The notes below the pieces were generated by a model. That model made no database searches, was not told where the DNA came from, and saw only the letters and a program-made list of their open reading frames with translations. A program made the position numbers and the translations under genes. From Laguncularia racemosa (lineage: Eukaryota > Streptophyta > Magnoliopsida > Myrtales > Combretaceae), in contig JBBMOL010000021.1 of assembly GCA_037954665.1 (NCBI GenBank), positions 2,356,001 through 2,420,000 on the forward strand: DNA of 64,000 nucleotides, written 5' to 3'. Below are positions 12,957 to 23,500 of this stretch, piece after piece (the first letter of the stretch is position 1; each line of letters starts with the position of its first letter).

Positions 12957-13270
12957 AATTGATAAGATAGGTATAATTATTAATAAAATAAGAATGCAAA
13001 TATGCACACCCTTATACACCTCTATAACAACCAATATATAAGAAAATACCACTACTAAATAAATAAGAAAAAGTAAATAAATAATAATTTTAAGCAACTA
13101 TATTAGATAAAGGAAATTTATATAACCTAAAAAGAAAACTAAAAATTCAATAAAGTAGTTAATAAATGGACATAATTATAACTAGCAAACGCATATGCTT
13201 ATGCAAAAACTAAATACAATAATATAATCAAATTTAAAACATAAAATAGCTATTGAATCAAATTATCATT

Positions 13271-14344
13271 ATTAATGATTAGATGAAGAAAAAAGATTAA
13301 GCATAAATGGTTTTAAAAATTCATAAAAAAAAAATACAACTACTCAAATACATGGTAAATATATTTGTTAAATAAACAAAAAAGGATGCTCATCACATTT
13401 AATTAGCTTTATCAAATAATTCATCATGTACTTATAAACAAATGAATGAAATATTTATTGGAAATTATTTAGATAATGTTGTAAAATATGTCAATATAAA
13501 TTGGCATAAATAACAGAATAAGTTATTAAACTCGTACATCAATCCAATAGTGAAATTTAAAAAGCTACATTAATATAGTGTTTGGTTGTAAAGACTAGAT
13601 AGTATAAGGAGAATCGGATAATATTGTAAAAGAGGAATAGCACAGTACAATTCTTTTAAACCATGTTTGGTTTGTGTGATATAATATATGAATTTTTGTA
13701 ATAATATCAGATTATTTTTTACGTCAACTTTCTTTGCATGCTTTATGAGAGGTTCATAAATGAATATTTGCATCTAATGTAGCTTCTAACTTGTTGATCT
13801 GATCTTGTTATTTGAAATTTCATTATTGAAAAATGGATTTGTATTGATTTGATTCAATTTACTTAAAAATGGGAAAATTCTAGTAATTCAGGTAAATGCT
13901 CTATCGGCACTTTAAGATTATGTATTGTTTCTAATATTGCTGATGCCTTTACTCTTGAAGAGGTTTTTGATTGAATTTATTTATGGGCAACTTTAAAGCT
14001 TTGATTTTTGGTGTTTGATTGTTTGGCTGATGATTGTCAATTATAGAATGTTGATGGTTCATATTCAAGAATAATTGTTATATTATGAAGCTTTGTTGAA
14101 GCTTTTATGTTAATAGTTTTTTTTTCCCTCCTTTTGATACCTCATAGAATAGGTCCTTCTTAGTATGTTTTTTTTTTTCCATGTTATGCTTTAGTGTAAG
14201 ACATATATGGAAATTAACTTAATTAATTTAGATCAAAGTCTTAGCCTATGCCTATGATGTCACAGTTTGGTGTTCTATTAGAATTTTCCATCTAATAGAA
14301 GATAATTTACTATTGTTTTATTATGAAATTAATATAGCTAAATG
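13271..14344. other. AT-rich spacer, no gene recognised
   Basis: Short frames only. Around 13,580-13,690 there are words such as GTTTGGTTG and CATGTTTGGTTTGTG, which are common in MITE remnants, but no paired termini were found. Confidence 0.5.
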
Positions 14345-16870
14345 AAAAGTTTTTTAAGAGATTTTACACTCATTGGCAAAGGAAAAAAGGGAAGAACAAA
14401 TCAATGATTGTAAAGTTAGATTTCGAAAAAAAAAGTCTATGATAGAAGAGAATGGGATTTTGTAAGGCATAACCTTATTAGTCTTAACTTCCTTGAATCA
14501 TGGCTTGAACTTATTGGGTCGTGCTTGGCCACCGTTAGCTATTAAGTTGTATTAAATGGTACTATGTTGTAGAGTATACCCTTAAGTAGAGGGTTAAGAC
14601 AGGGTGACCTAATCTTGCCATTCCTATTTATTTTAGTGATGGAAATGTTAAGTATGGTTATCCATGGCCTTGTGGAAGAGAAAGTATGGAATCCAATTTT
14701 GATTAAAGGAACGGACTTGAGATTGTTATATCTCTTTTTCCTTGATGATATCTTACTAATAGGGGAGGTGATTTCTAAAAATGCAGAGGTAATGATGTGC
14801 ACAGTGGAAGTATTTGGTGCTATATTGGGGCAAAAGGTTTACTACAAGAAATCATGTATCTTATTCTCTAGAAATTCTAAAAGAAAGTTAGAGGAAGAAA
14901 TATGCAGAATATTTGGTATTAATCTAAAGGTTAACATGGGGAAGTACTTGGAGGGGTAATACAAAAAGTTAGGGGGAAACTTGCTAGATGGAAGGCTAAT
15001 CTATTGAGTATGGTGGGAAGAAAGATACTTGTGACTTTAGTTTTAGAGGGCATAGGGAATTATTATTCCTAAGCAATCCTAATGCTAAAGAAGATAACTA
15101 TGCAATTAAAAAAGTTAAATAGAGATTTTATTTGGGATTCTCAAGATAGCAAGAGGAAAATGCATTAGATATCATGGAAAAAGATTAAAAGATTGAAGGA
15201 GGATGGAGGACTAAGATTATTAGACCTAAGGAAGAGAAATAGTGTTAATTTCTCAAAATTAGCCTAGACAATGAGGAAGAAGAGTTTGTTATGGGTGAGG
15301 CTTGTGAAGAAAAAAAATAAAATAAAATGGGGCTTAATGGATATAGGGCCAAAATAGAGTTGGCATTCTTCAAGAAGGTGAGGGAAATGGGAGATTGGGT
15401 CAAAAAGAGGCTGGTTGTAAATATTAGAGATGGATGGAGTGTAAAGTTTTGGTAGGATAAGTGGGCTATGGAAGGCTATGTTTATAATTGGCTTGAGGGA
15501 CCATTGGTACATAAACCTAAAGGAATTTTTGTAGCAGATGCTTTGATGGGAGGGGGGAAATGGAAAGAAGAATTTATCAGCTATTTGATCAATCAAGATA
15601 TTTTAGTTAGATTAGGAAACATTATTCTTGAACAAGATGGAGATAGAGGGAGGGATAAGATCTAGCCCTATGACACAAATAGATAGGTTGAGATGAAGAC
15701 TGCTTATAAATTGTTTAGCAATGAGGAAGCTCTAGAAGATTCAAATGAGAAGTGGGAGTGGATTTGGAAAACACTTAACATTCCCAGAAATTAATTCTTA
15801 CTTTAGAGGATTTTACACAATAGATTGCCCACAAAAGATAACTTGAGAAAGAGAGTTATGAATGTTGACCCCCATTGTTTGCTATGTAGGAACAAATATG
15901 AATCTGCGAAGCACTTATTTTAGGAGTGTATGGCTATAAGAGAAATTTGGCAAGGAATACGTAGGGAGGCCTTACCAAGAGGGGAGGATGAGGACACTTT
16001 TAAGAATTGGTTCAAGAGAAATGCATATATTAGAAGAGTCAATTGGACAAAAAAGAGGTGCTTAAAGAAGTAATTTTCTTATTTACCTTAAAGGCGATAT
16101 ATAGGGAGAGAAATAAGAGAATTTTCCATATACACCAAGGTTATGAAGATTGGAGGGCTCAAGCAAGAGTTGAGGCAATGGAGTGGTAGGGGAGTTAGGA
16201 AGTAGAAACTTGATCTAAGAAAGTTCTATATCAGCTAGGAGAAATTGAAAGAGGGGTAGGTTAAAGTGAATTACGATGGAGCGGTTAGTATGGATAGGAA
16301 ACAAGTTAGAGTTGGTGAAATTTGTAGGAACAAAAAGGGTGAGGTGGTTAGTGGGTTTGTTTGAAATTTAGCCCTAACTTCATCACTAGAGTAAGAGCTT
16401 TGGGAAATAAAGTATGGTCTAGAGTTGGCTAAGGATCTTTACTACTGCAAGGTTGAGGTTGAGTTAGATTCCCAATAAGCCATTAATTGTCTCAATAAGG
16501 AGATTGCGGAGGATAATTGCTTGCCCATTCTTTACCTTTTCAAAAGTCTAATTGCTTGCTTTAATGAAGTTTTTTCTTTCTTTTTATTTGTGGGGTCTCC
16601 CATGAAATGAATAAGGTTGTGGATTGGCTTGCCAAAGAGGGAATGGCAACAAATGAAGACTTACTTTAGGAAGGTTATCTCTAGTCTTTTGTCCAAAGAT
16701 ATAGCTTTATATCAAGATGTTGCTAACAATGATAGTGGTAGGATGACTACCTAGGATGTTGTTGATGGGGAATGTTTTTTGTTATTGTTGTTTGTCAACT
16801 TTGCTTGGTGATTTGTAATATAGGAAGTTTTTTTCTTTACCAAAAAAATATAAAAAAAATAAAAGAAGAA
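14345..16870 (+). mobile_element. LINE (L1-type) relic: RT, zf-RVT and RNase H
   Basis: Domains in order on the plus strand: RT start KVRF/KLDFEKKK with the partner of YDRVEWDF (about 14,410-14,460); the RT palm LRQGDPILPFLFILVMEML (about 14,600); the catalytic box FLDDILLIGE (about 14,740, normally FADD); LLSMVGRKILVTLV (about 15,003); zf-RVT with WKTLNIPRN, LHNRLPTKDNLRKRV, CLLCRNKYESAKHLF and ECMAIREIW (about 15,770-15,950); and an RNase H of the plant LINE type starting VKVNYDGAVS (about 16,264). It ends in an A-rich tail near 16,845-16,875. The frame is broken by many stops and several frame changes. The endonuclease and 5' half are missing. This is a dead, 5'-truncated copy. Confidence 0.88.
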
Positions 16871-18566
16871 GAAGTAATTTGCATCTATTCATGACAAAGT
16901 GTTGTAAGCATTTATAATGTATTTATTCGGATTGTGATTCAAGAATCATTGACCTTTTTAGGTATGTAGTAACTTTTGGTTGCATGCTAGGTTAAAAAAT
17001 TAAATTGGACTAATAATCAACTTGATTAAGTAATTGTTTGCTGCTTGTGTGTGGTTATTTGAGCCAAAAAGTGAGAAACCTTAGATCAGGATTATGGTTA
17101 TGGTCATATACCCTCAAATGATAAGGTAGTTAAGTTTTTAGACCACCAATGATGGCTAAATGGCTATAGTCAATAGGTGAAATTGTATTAAATAATGAAC
17201 ATTGTAAGTGGAGAGAATGTATGTTGTGAGTTGTATGAGGTTATGGGACCCAGTGAACAATATGATATAACTAGACTGTGATCAGTGAGTTCACATAATG
17301 GTAAGGTTACTTAAACGAAGCTATGTGTGGTTTCAATTTTCAGTAACGTGGAGTCTAGCTACTCTCATCAACCCTTAATGTTCATTATGGTAGAATCAAA
17401 CCTTAGATCCTTAGTCATGATATCCCCATATTGGTTACTCAAATAAGATAATTAAATGAATTGAATGAGTGCTTGTTGCATTAATATGTAAGCTTACTTG
17501 ACATGCGTGCATGTATTTGTGTTACTATGTACTATGCCCTTATAGCTTACTCATTTTCTTTTTCAAGTGAGAACTATTTAACGAATTTATCTCACGAATT
17601 ATTGGGTTTTAGCTCCAAGGAGGAGTATAAGGATGAGTTCGCAAATATAGACTATGAGGACTATTTTTTGCCTTTTTGTTTGGACATAGACTTAGTAATT
17701 CATGTTTTAATATTGTATTTATACTTCATAAGAGTTATTTATGACTTTATAGCTTGTTTATCTATATCTATATTTTGTAGGTCCCTTAGGCCCTAAAACT
17801 TAAATTTCCATTCCGTGCTTTCCATTGCATTTTCTAGTCTTCATGACCTCCAAAATGCTTTTCAAAATCAATAAACCATCAATATTTTTTCAAAATTAAA
17901 TTTACAATTTTAAGGTCCTAAAATTGATTTAGAAACCTATTTAATAATTGTAGCTTTGAGTATTCTATTTAGGTAGAGTATGTGGCGAATTGTCATCGTC
18001 ATAATAAATTAAGGGCATGATAAAAATAAACCTAAAATAATTTTTCCCAAAATTAATTAATAATATTTGATATTTTTTAAAAATTATTCAAAGTTCAAGC
18101 GAAAACAAAGCTTACTTGCTTAGCTAGCCTCCAACCACTATTGTCTACTAGCCTCCTCTTGGACTCAAACTTCAAGCCTCTAAGCGGTTTTATTGCAACT
18201 TTACTTGAACCCTACAAACCATGGTTGACCACTAAGTTGCATTATTTTTCCTTAATTTGTTTAATCCCACTTGCCCACTTGAATCTTGTTACCTGAAGTT
18301 TTGGTTGATAATTTCTAGTTTCTTGAGGGGTTTAAATTTCCTAGGGAGCTCTAAAGACTATGGACATGTAGGTGAGAGAAATTTTGTGACCAAATGAATT
18401 TTCATTCTCTATCCTTTTTACACTATTTTATATGCCAGGTGTCCATCCTATGCATTTATTTTTCAAAGAAAAGCTGTAGTAGTGTTAAGTTAATGCTGTC
18501 CACCACTTTCGACACTTAATATTAATGCTTCTATTCGGTCATCTTGTGATTTTTTTTTTTTATTTT
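16871..18566. other. Intergenic DNA, possible gypsy LTR remnant
   Basis: No gene. The stretch 17,040-17,660, with phrases such as ATGCTAGGTTAAA and a purine-rich GAGGAGTATAAGGATGAG block after TAGCTTACTCA, resembles LTR regions of some gypsy elements, but I could not find termini or a partner. The open frame at 17,503-17,796 has no recognised match. Confidence 0.35.
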
Positions 18567-18781
18567 AACAAATGTAACCCACTTATTTTGCAATTAGATT
18601 GTGTAAGTATACACACACACATATATATCCTCATTAGTTGTAACACTTGTCCATATCAATATGTTTTTTTTTTCTTTTTTTCTTTTTTTAACAAATGTAA
18701 CTTACTTATTTTGCAATTAGATTATGTAAGTATATATATATATATATTCTCATTAGTTGTAATACTTGTGCATATCAATAC
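18567..18781. repeat. Tandem duplication, period about 123 bp
   Basis: Two units start AACAAATGTAAC at 18,567 and 18,690 and share ACTTATTTTGCAATTAGATT and CTCATTAGTTGTAA. They differ by a few transitions and by the length of the internal AC/AT and T runs. Confidence 0.9.
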
Positions 18782-19740
18782 TATATTCTAAAACATATCT
18801 TCACTTACAACTACTGTTTTTATAATCCCTTTAACTATTCTTTAGGATCCTGGTATGTAATTGGCTTGCTATTTGAGTTTTTGATAAATATCAAATGAAA
18901 CTGCTAATTAGTATTCATAATAGACTGATTCCACTTATATTTTCTATTTCTTAAAACAAATTTTATGGATTACTATTATTAATATTTATAACCACATCAT
19001 AAGGTTTGATTCAAATATGAAAATATTATCCTGAGCCCTAAATAGTGTCTTAATACCATGGCCTATCACATTTTTCCTTTCAAAGACCCTATCGTGAATT
19101 TAAAAGAGAATACACCAACCACACCACGTTGTCAAATTTCTTTGCAACTTTCTGTGTCATTTTCCCTTTTAACTCAAGAAGACCCATTAAAGAGAAATCG
19201 TTTCCTCGAGCAATAATTTATTACTTTTGATGATTTGTTGGTCATAAGGCTCACGTAGCATTAGGAGGTAGTATTCCCAATACGTGAAAATATAGCAGAG
19301 TTTTTTTTTTTTCTTTTTAAATAACATTGGAAATGTATTACTCTTGAAAATATTCCTAAAAAATACCAATTGAAATTATCACTTAAAATTTTAGTTGAAA
19401 TATGAAAATAAATGTGAACGAGAAAGGAGGAAGAAAGAAGAAGGAGATACAAGACTAATAATGGGTTCAATAAAATTAACATTTTAAATTATATATATTT
19501 ACATTTAAGATTGTTTTTTAAATAATATATTTACAGAAATATTTTTAAAAATAATATTATTTTTCCTTTTTTTGGTGTAAATAAATTAGTAGAAATCATT
19601 AATCCGAGAAAAACACCTACAGCTACTTTTTTATGATCAATTGCTTCTGCCAGCAAGCCCGACCTACGAGGCAATCACGGGCAAAATAACCTCTGCATTA
19701 ATTTGCAATCACAAACGTTGGGTGCATTTTTTAATGTGTT
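18782..19740. other. AT-rich spacer, no gene recognised
   Basis: Nothing supported on either strand beyond short low-complexity frames. Confidence 0.55.
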
Positions 19741-20790
19741 ATGGTTGTGGATACAACCTACAAGGAAATGGGTAAAGATTTAAATAATAGGGAATGGAAT
19801 GAACGACTTATGAGATTTCCTATATCTAAATTATTAATGAAGATAATTGGATCAACTATGTTGTGTGATACTAGAAAAGATGAGTATTGCGTATTGATTC
19901 AACCCATCATTGCAAGATATTTATTACATGTTGAATTAGATTGAGAATAAAGAAAGGAATTAGTGGTCTTAGATTTGAAATTGTCTATTCCCTCAAAACA
20001 TTAAACTACTGTTGTGGAGAATAAGTTATCATAGTCTTGCAAAAGCAGTCAATTTTCGAAAACCTAGCATCAAGAAAAATGCTTACTATTTAACTTGTGG
20101 TGAAATAAAAGAAGACATTCATCATATCTTTCGATTATGCCCAAGAATTTATGACATGGGACAAGCATGATCTTGACCTTTCAATGGTGATATAGATTTG
20201 TTTACAGATTTTTTGCAATGCATTAAAATCAACCGTCATATTAAAAAGTGGGAGTTGAAACAAGTTAAACCTCCTAAAGCTTACTTATATTGCATTACGA
20301 TTTAGAAGATTGAAAAAAAAAATTCATATCACCATTGTTGATTGAATCTCTTGAAATGCAAATACAATGAATTGTTCATGAACTTTGGGCACATCTAAAA
20401 CACCATAAGGATAAATGAAAAAATGTGCAATGGCAGTTATTTCAAGAAGGATGGGTTAAGTTAAACACAAATGAATCAGTGATCACTACTACAAGCATGG
20501 CTACAGCTAGGGGAGTAGTACATGATGAGCAAGGTAGATGGATTTTTTTGTTTGCCAAGCACTTGGGATGTGTAGATATAGTTGTTGCTGAACTTCAGGG
20601 CATTTTTTGAGGTTTACACTTTTGCTTGCAAAAGGGTTTTAGGAAAGTTGAACTTAATATTGACTCTTTTTATGCAACTTAAATTCTTCAACATCAAGAT
20701 AATTGTACATTTCAATATACTAAGGTATTATTGGCATGTAGGGAAAAGCTATCCCTTCTTGTAGATTTTGTACAAAGATATGCGAGGTTA
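19741..20790 (+). mobile_element. LINE 3'-end relic: zf-RVT and RNase H
   Basis: The plus strand reads DLNNREWNERLMRFPIS, the region before zf-RVT in plant LINEs, then YYLTCGEIKEDIHHIFRLCP (about 20,086-20,147), the zinc-binding segment, and from about 20,425 an RNase H: EGWVKLNTNESV, ARGVVHDEQGRWIFLFAKHL, VVAELQGIF and, after a stop, KGFRKVELNIDS and LLACREKLSLL. Frames change at least twice. There is no RT core. Confidence 0.8.
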
Positions 20791-21785
20791 TAAATGTTGT
20801 GGGAAAACAAGAGTTTTGCTTAAGGACAAGGTCCACTATGTAGATATGTATCTAGTGAATTCCTACTATGTAAGTGTTACATATTGTAATCAAACTTGAT
20901 CTTGTACTAATGTTTTATATATAATATCAATGCTACTTATCAGAAGAAAAAGATTTAAATAATATATTACTAGTAAATATACACCGTATTATGTGAAAAA
21001 GATTGATTCTATTAAAAATATAGGTGGAATTACAAAAAAATTTAAAAATTAAATATATTGTGATAAAACAATTTAAAACATAAAAAAATTATTAAATCAA
21101 ATTACATGCATGAAAGATGATTACTAAAATAAATTAAAAATATAATTGAATGATGCTAAAAATGAATAAAAATCATAAAGTACATAACTATTGTAAGTCT
21201 TAATTAAGGATGAAGCTAAGAGGAATACCATATTATTACTAAGTCGACAATTATACAATTCCAACAATATTGAAGGATAATCACTATGAGCACCTAACTT
21301 TCTATCAATAATGTTCTACTCTTATTCTTACTAACATTTGCCAAATAACAATTTTAATTTAGTAATGACTATTTATTATATTGTCAAAGTTATAGAAAGA
21401 AAATTTTAGGCTATCGATTGCTTGAATAGCTCGATATCCTTAAAAACATATCCTTTCAGTGAAATAACCAACTCTCTACAATTTATATACATATATATTT
21501 TTTTATTGTAACAAGTTTCTCTTTCTTCTTATCCAACGGAAAAAAGCAAAATAAAAGAAATACATATATATATATATATATTCAGTAAAAATTTGTATTA
21601 CTTAAAAAATTAAAGTTGTACAAAGCAAAAGTGGGAGATCATGCTCCCATAGCTAGTTACTCAATAGTAGTACACACAGGTCTATTTACATTAGATTTAG
21701 TCTTTCTACATGAACCAAAACCTATAATATCATTACGTAAAAATTTCAAAGTCTTCCGAGTGGAAAATGCGATACACATTCTTCT
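20791..21785. other. AT-rich spacer, no gene recognised
   Basis: A short AT microsatellite lies near 21,563-21,581. No coding similarity seen. Confidence 0.55.
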
Positions 21786-22240
21786 TCTTCCTATGTTTGA
21801 GCTATTGAAGCCAAACTATTTGCCACCTTGTTGCTTCCCCACATAATTGCTTCAATTTTTGTCTCCTTGAAGCACAATAATTTTTCCTGACAAGCCATGA
21901 GCACATCATAATAATGCATTTTCATCATGGAAGGATTCAATAAAAGTGCAACAACCACTCTATTATCTATGTTAACTTCTATCTTTTCAAAGTGAGATTG
22001 TTGGCATAAACTTAGCCCATAATATACTCCCCATAGTTCAGCAAGTAAAATAGCAAAGTGTCCCACTTTTTTCGAGAAACCAAGAATCCATTTACCTTAA
22101 TGATCTTTAAGCACACCACCATAGTTGCATGATTATTATGTATTAAAACTAACCCATTTGTATTTAATTTTATCCATCCTTCTCTTGGTGGTATCTATCG
22201 AAGATTAACATAATCTATGTTATGCAAAAACTTTTTTTGT
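21786..22240 (-). mobile_element. LINE RNase H relic on the minus strand
   Basis: The minus strand gives REGWIKLNTNGLVL (about 22,190), GKWILGFSKKVGHFAILLAE, LWGVYYGLSLCQQSHFEKIE, VNIDNRVVVALL and WGSNKVANSLASIAQT, the plant LINE-type RNase H fold from first to last strand, with one frame change and one stop. It is homologous to the plus-strand RNase H at 20,425 but in opposite orientation and clearly a different copy. Confidence 0.8.
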
Positions 22241-22269
22241 TTCAAGTCTACTTAATATTCATTTGCACT

Positions 22270-23107
22270 TTGTCATATAAGGTGACGAAGATTCTATTGA
22301 GGTCTTACCTCTAAATGTTCGCCTCCCACAACTTGATACATATGATGGAACTAATAACCCAAATGATCACCTTTGCCACTTCCAGATGATGATGAACCTG
22401 CATGGCTTTAGCAATGTAATCACTTGTAAAGCTTTTCTGAACACCTTATGCAAAGCTGCTTGAACGTGATATCACAATTTACCAACCAACTCCATCTCCT
22501 TGTTTGATGACTTAGCCAATTAGTTCCGATAACATTTCTTAGCTAGCAAGCTCCCCATGAAGGACTCATTAACCTTTAACTTGATCAAACAGGGTCATGA
22601 TGAACCGATTAGGGACTATCTTTCTTAGTTCAACTCTGCAACATTGGAGATCCCCAATGTTGACAAGGGAGTCGCCCTTAACGCAATGCTTCAAAGTGTT
22701 AAGCTTGCTGGTGACTTCTTCAAACCCCTAGCAAAGAATAAACTTACCAGTTTAAAGAAATTTAAGGAAAGAGCAAAAAAGTATATCCAACAAGAAGACT
22801 TTATCTTTGTTAGGAGGGAGTCCAACTAGAGTAGGTCAGATAAGAAAAAGGACAATAAAGGGTCTATTAGGGATCACTTAGACCCAAAACAAGGTGAGGG
22901 GTCATCTCGGGATGGTGGTGCAAGAGATAAGAAGCACACCATCCCGAGCTTCGCAACATACACCCTACTAAACTAGTTAGTGGGAGATATTTTTATGGAA
23001 GTTCACAACATAGGTATCCTACCTAAACTAATAAGATTACGAGGTAATTCAAATAGGAAGAACTCCAACAAATATTGTGACTTTCACATAAATAGGGGTC
23101 ACAACAC
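22270..23107 (+). mobile_element. Tat-lineage gag, part before the solo-LTR insertion
   Basis: Reads LPQLDTYDGTNNPNDHLCHF, MNLHGFSNVITCKAFLNTL, SISLFDDLAN, FNLIKQGHDEPIRDYLS and FNSATLEIPNVDKGVALNAM, then LTSLKKFKERAKKYIQQEDF, the retrotransposon-gag capsid pattern of Tat elements. It then gives NKYCDFHINRGHNT, a CxxH-type motif normally followed by EEC. At that point the frame is cut by the inserted LTR. Stops include sites where Trp or Gln is expected. Confidence 0.82.
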
Positions 23108-23388
23108 TGTAAACACCCCATTTTTGCCCCTAATGACCAATAATAATCAACAATAATCAATTTTTAATTTTTTCCATTTTTTCTCTAATTTAGCAAAAAT
23201 AGGAAAAACATTCAAAAAGTAAAATAAATAGGAAAAAAATATCAATTTTGGAAAATAATTGCAGAAATGGCAATAAAAAGGATTAAATAATTTTTACAAA
23301 TTTTTGAAATTTCAAAAAAATACAAAAAATAAAAAAATCGCATTGCATAAATACAAATTGAGAAAATAAAAAAATCGAGTAAGTGGGC

Positions 23389-23427
23389 TAGCCCAGCTGG
23401 TCCGGACCATGGCTTAAGGCGCGTGCG

Positions 23428-23467
<40 letters not shown>

Positions 23468-23500
23468 GGTGGGGGGGCGCTCGGTCAGGGGTTCGAAACG
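23389..23500 (+). other. tRNA-promoter-like A and B boxes inside the solo LTR
   Basis: TAGCCCAGCTGG (23,389-23,400) fits the Pol III A-box consensus TRGCNNAGYNGG at every fixed position. GGTTCGAAACG (23,490-23,500) fits the B box GGTTCGANNCC except at the end. The order and strand are as in a tRNA or SINE head, but 38 Gs lie between them. The homologous LTR at 29,794 has weaker traces (about 30,161-30,224). Confidence 0.45.
23429..23466. repeat. Homopolymer run of 38 G
   Basis: 38 consecutive G, then TGGT and seven more G (23,471-23,477), in the 5' third of the solo LTR. Confidence 0.9.

Larger units (their letters stand above)
12338..13270. repeat. Direct repeat, copy 2 (diverged copy of gene 1 upstream block)
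   Basis: Aligns with 9,107-10,140 in direct orientation, with an internal deletion where the TA run at 12,580 sits. Most CpG sites of copy 1 are TpG or CpA here, for example CTCGTCGGCC to CTCATCAACC. It is followed by no copy of gene 1. Confidence 0.9.

Noticed and set aside
12861..13097. Minus-strand frames with THTHTH and Tyr/Ile-rich runs
   Set aside because: They read the GT/TA microsatellite at 12,911-12,956.
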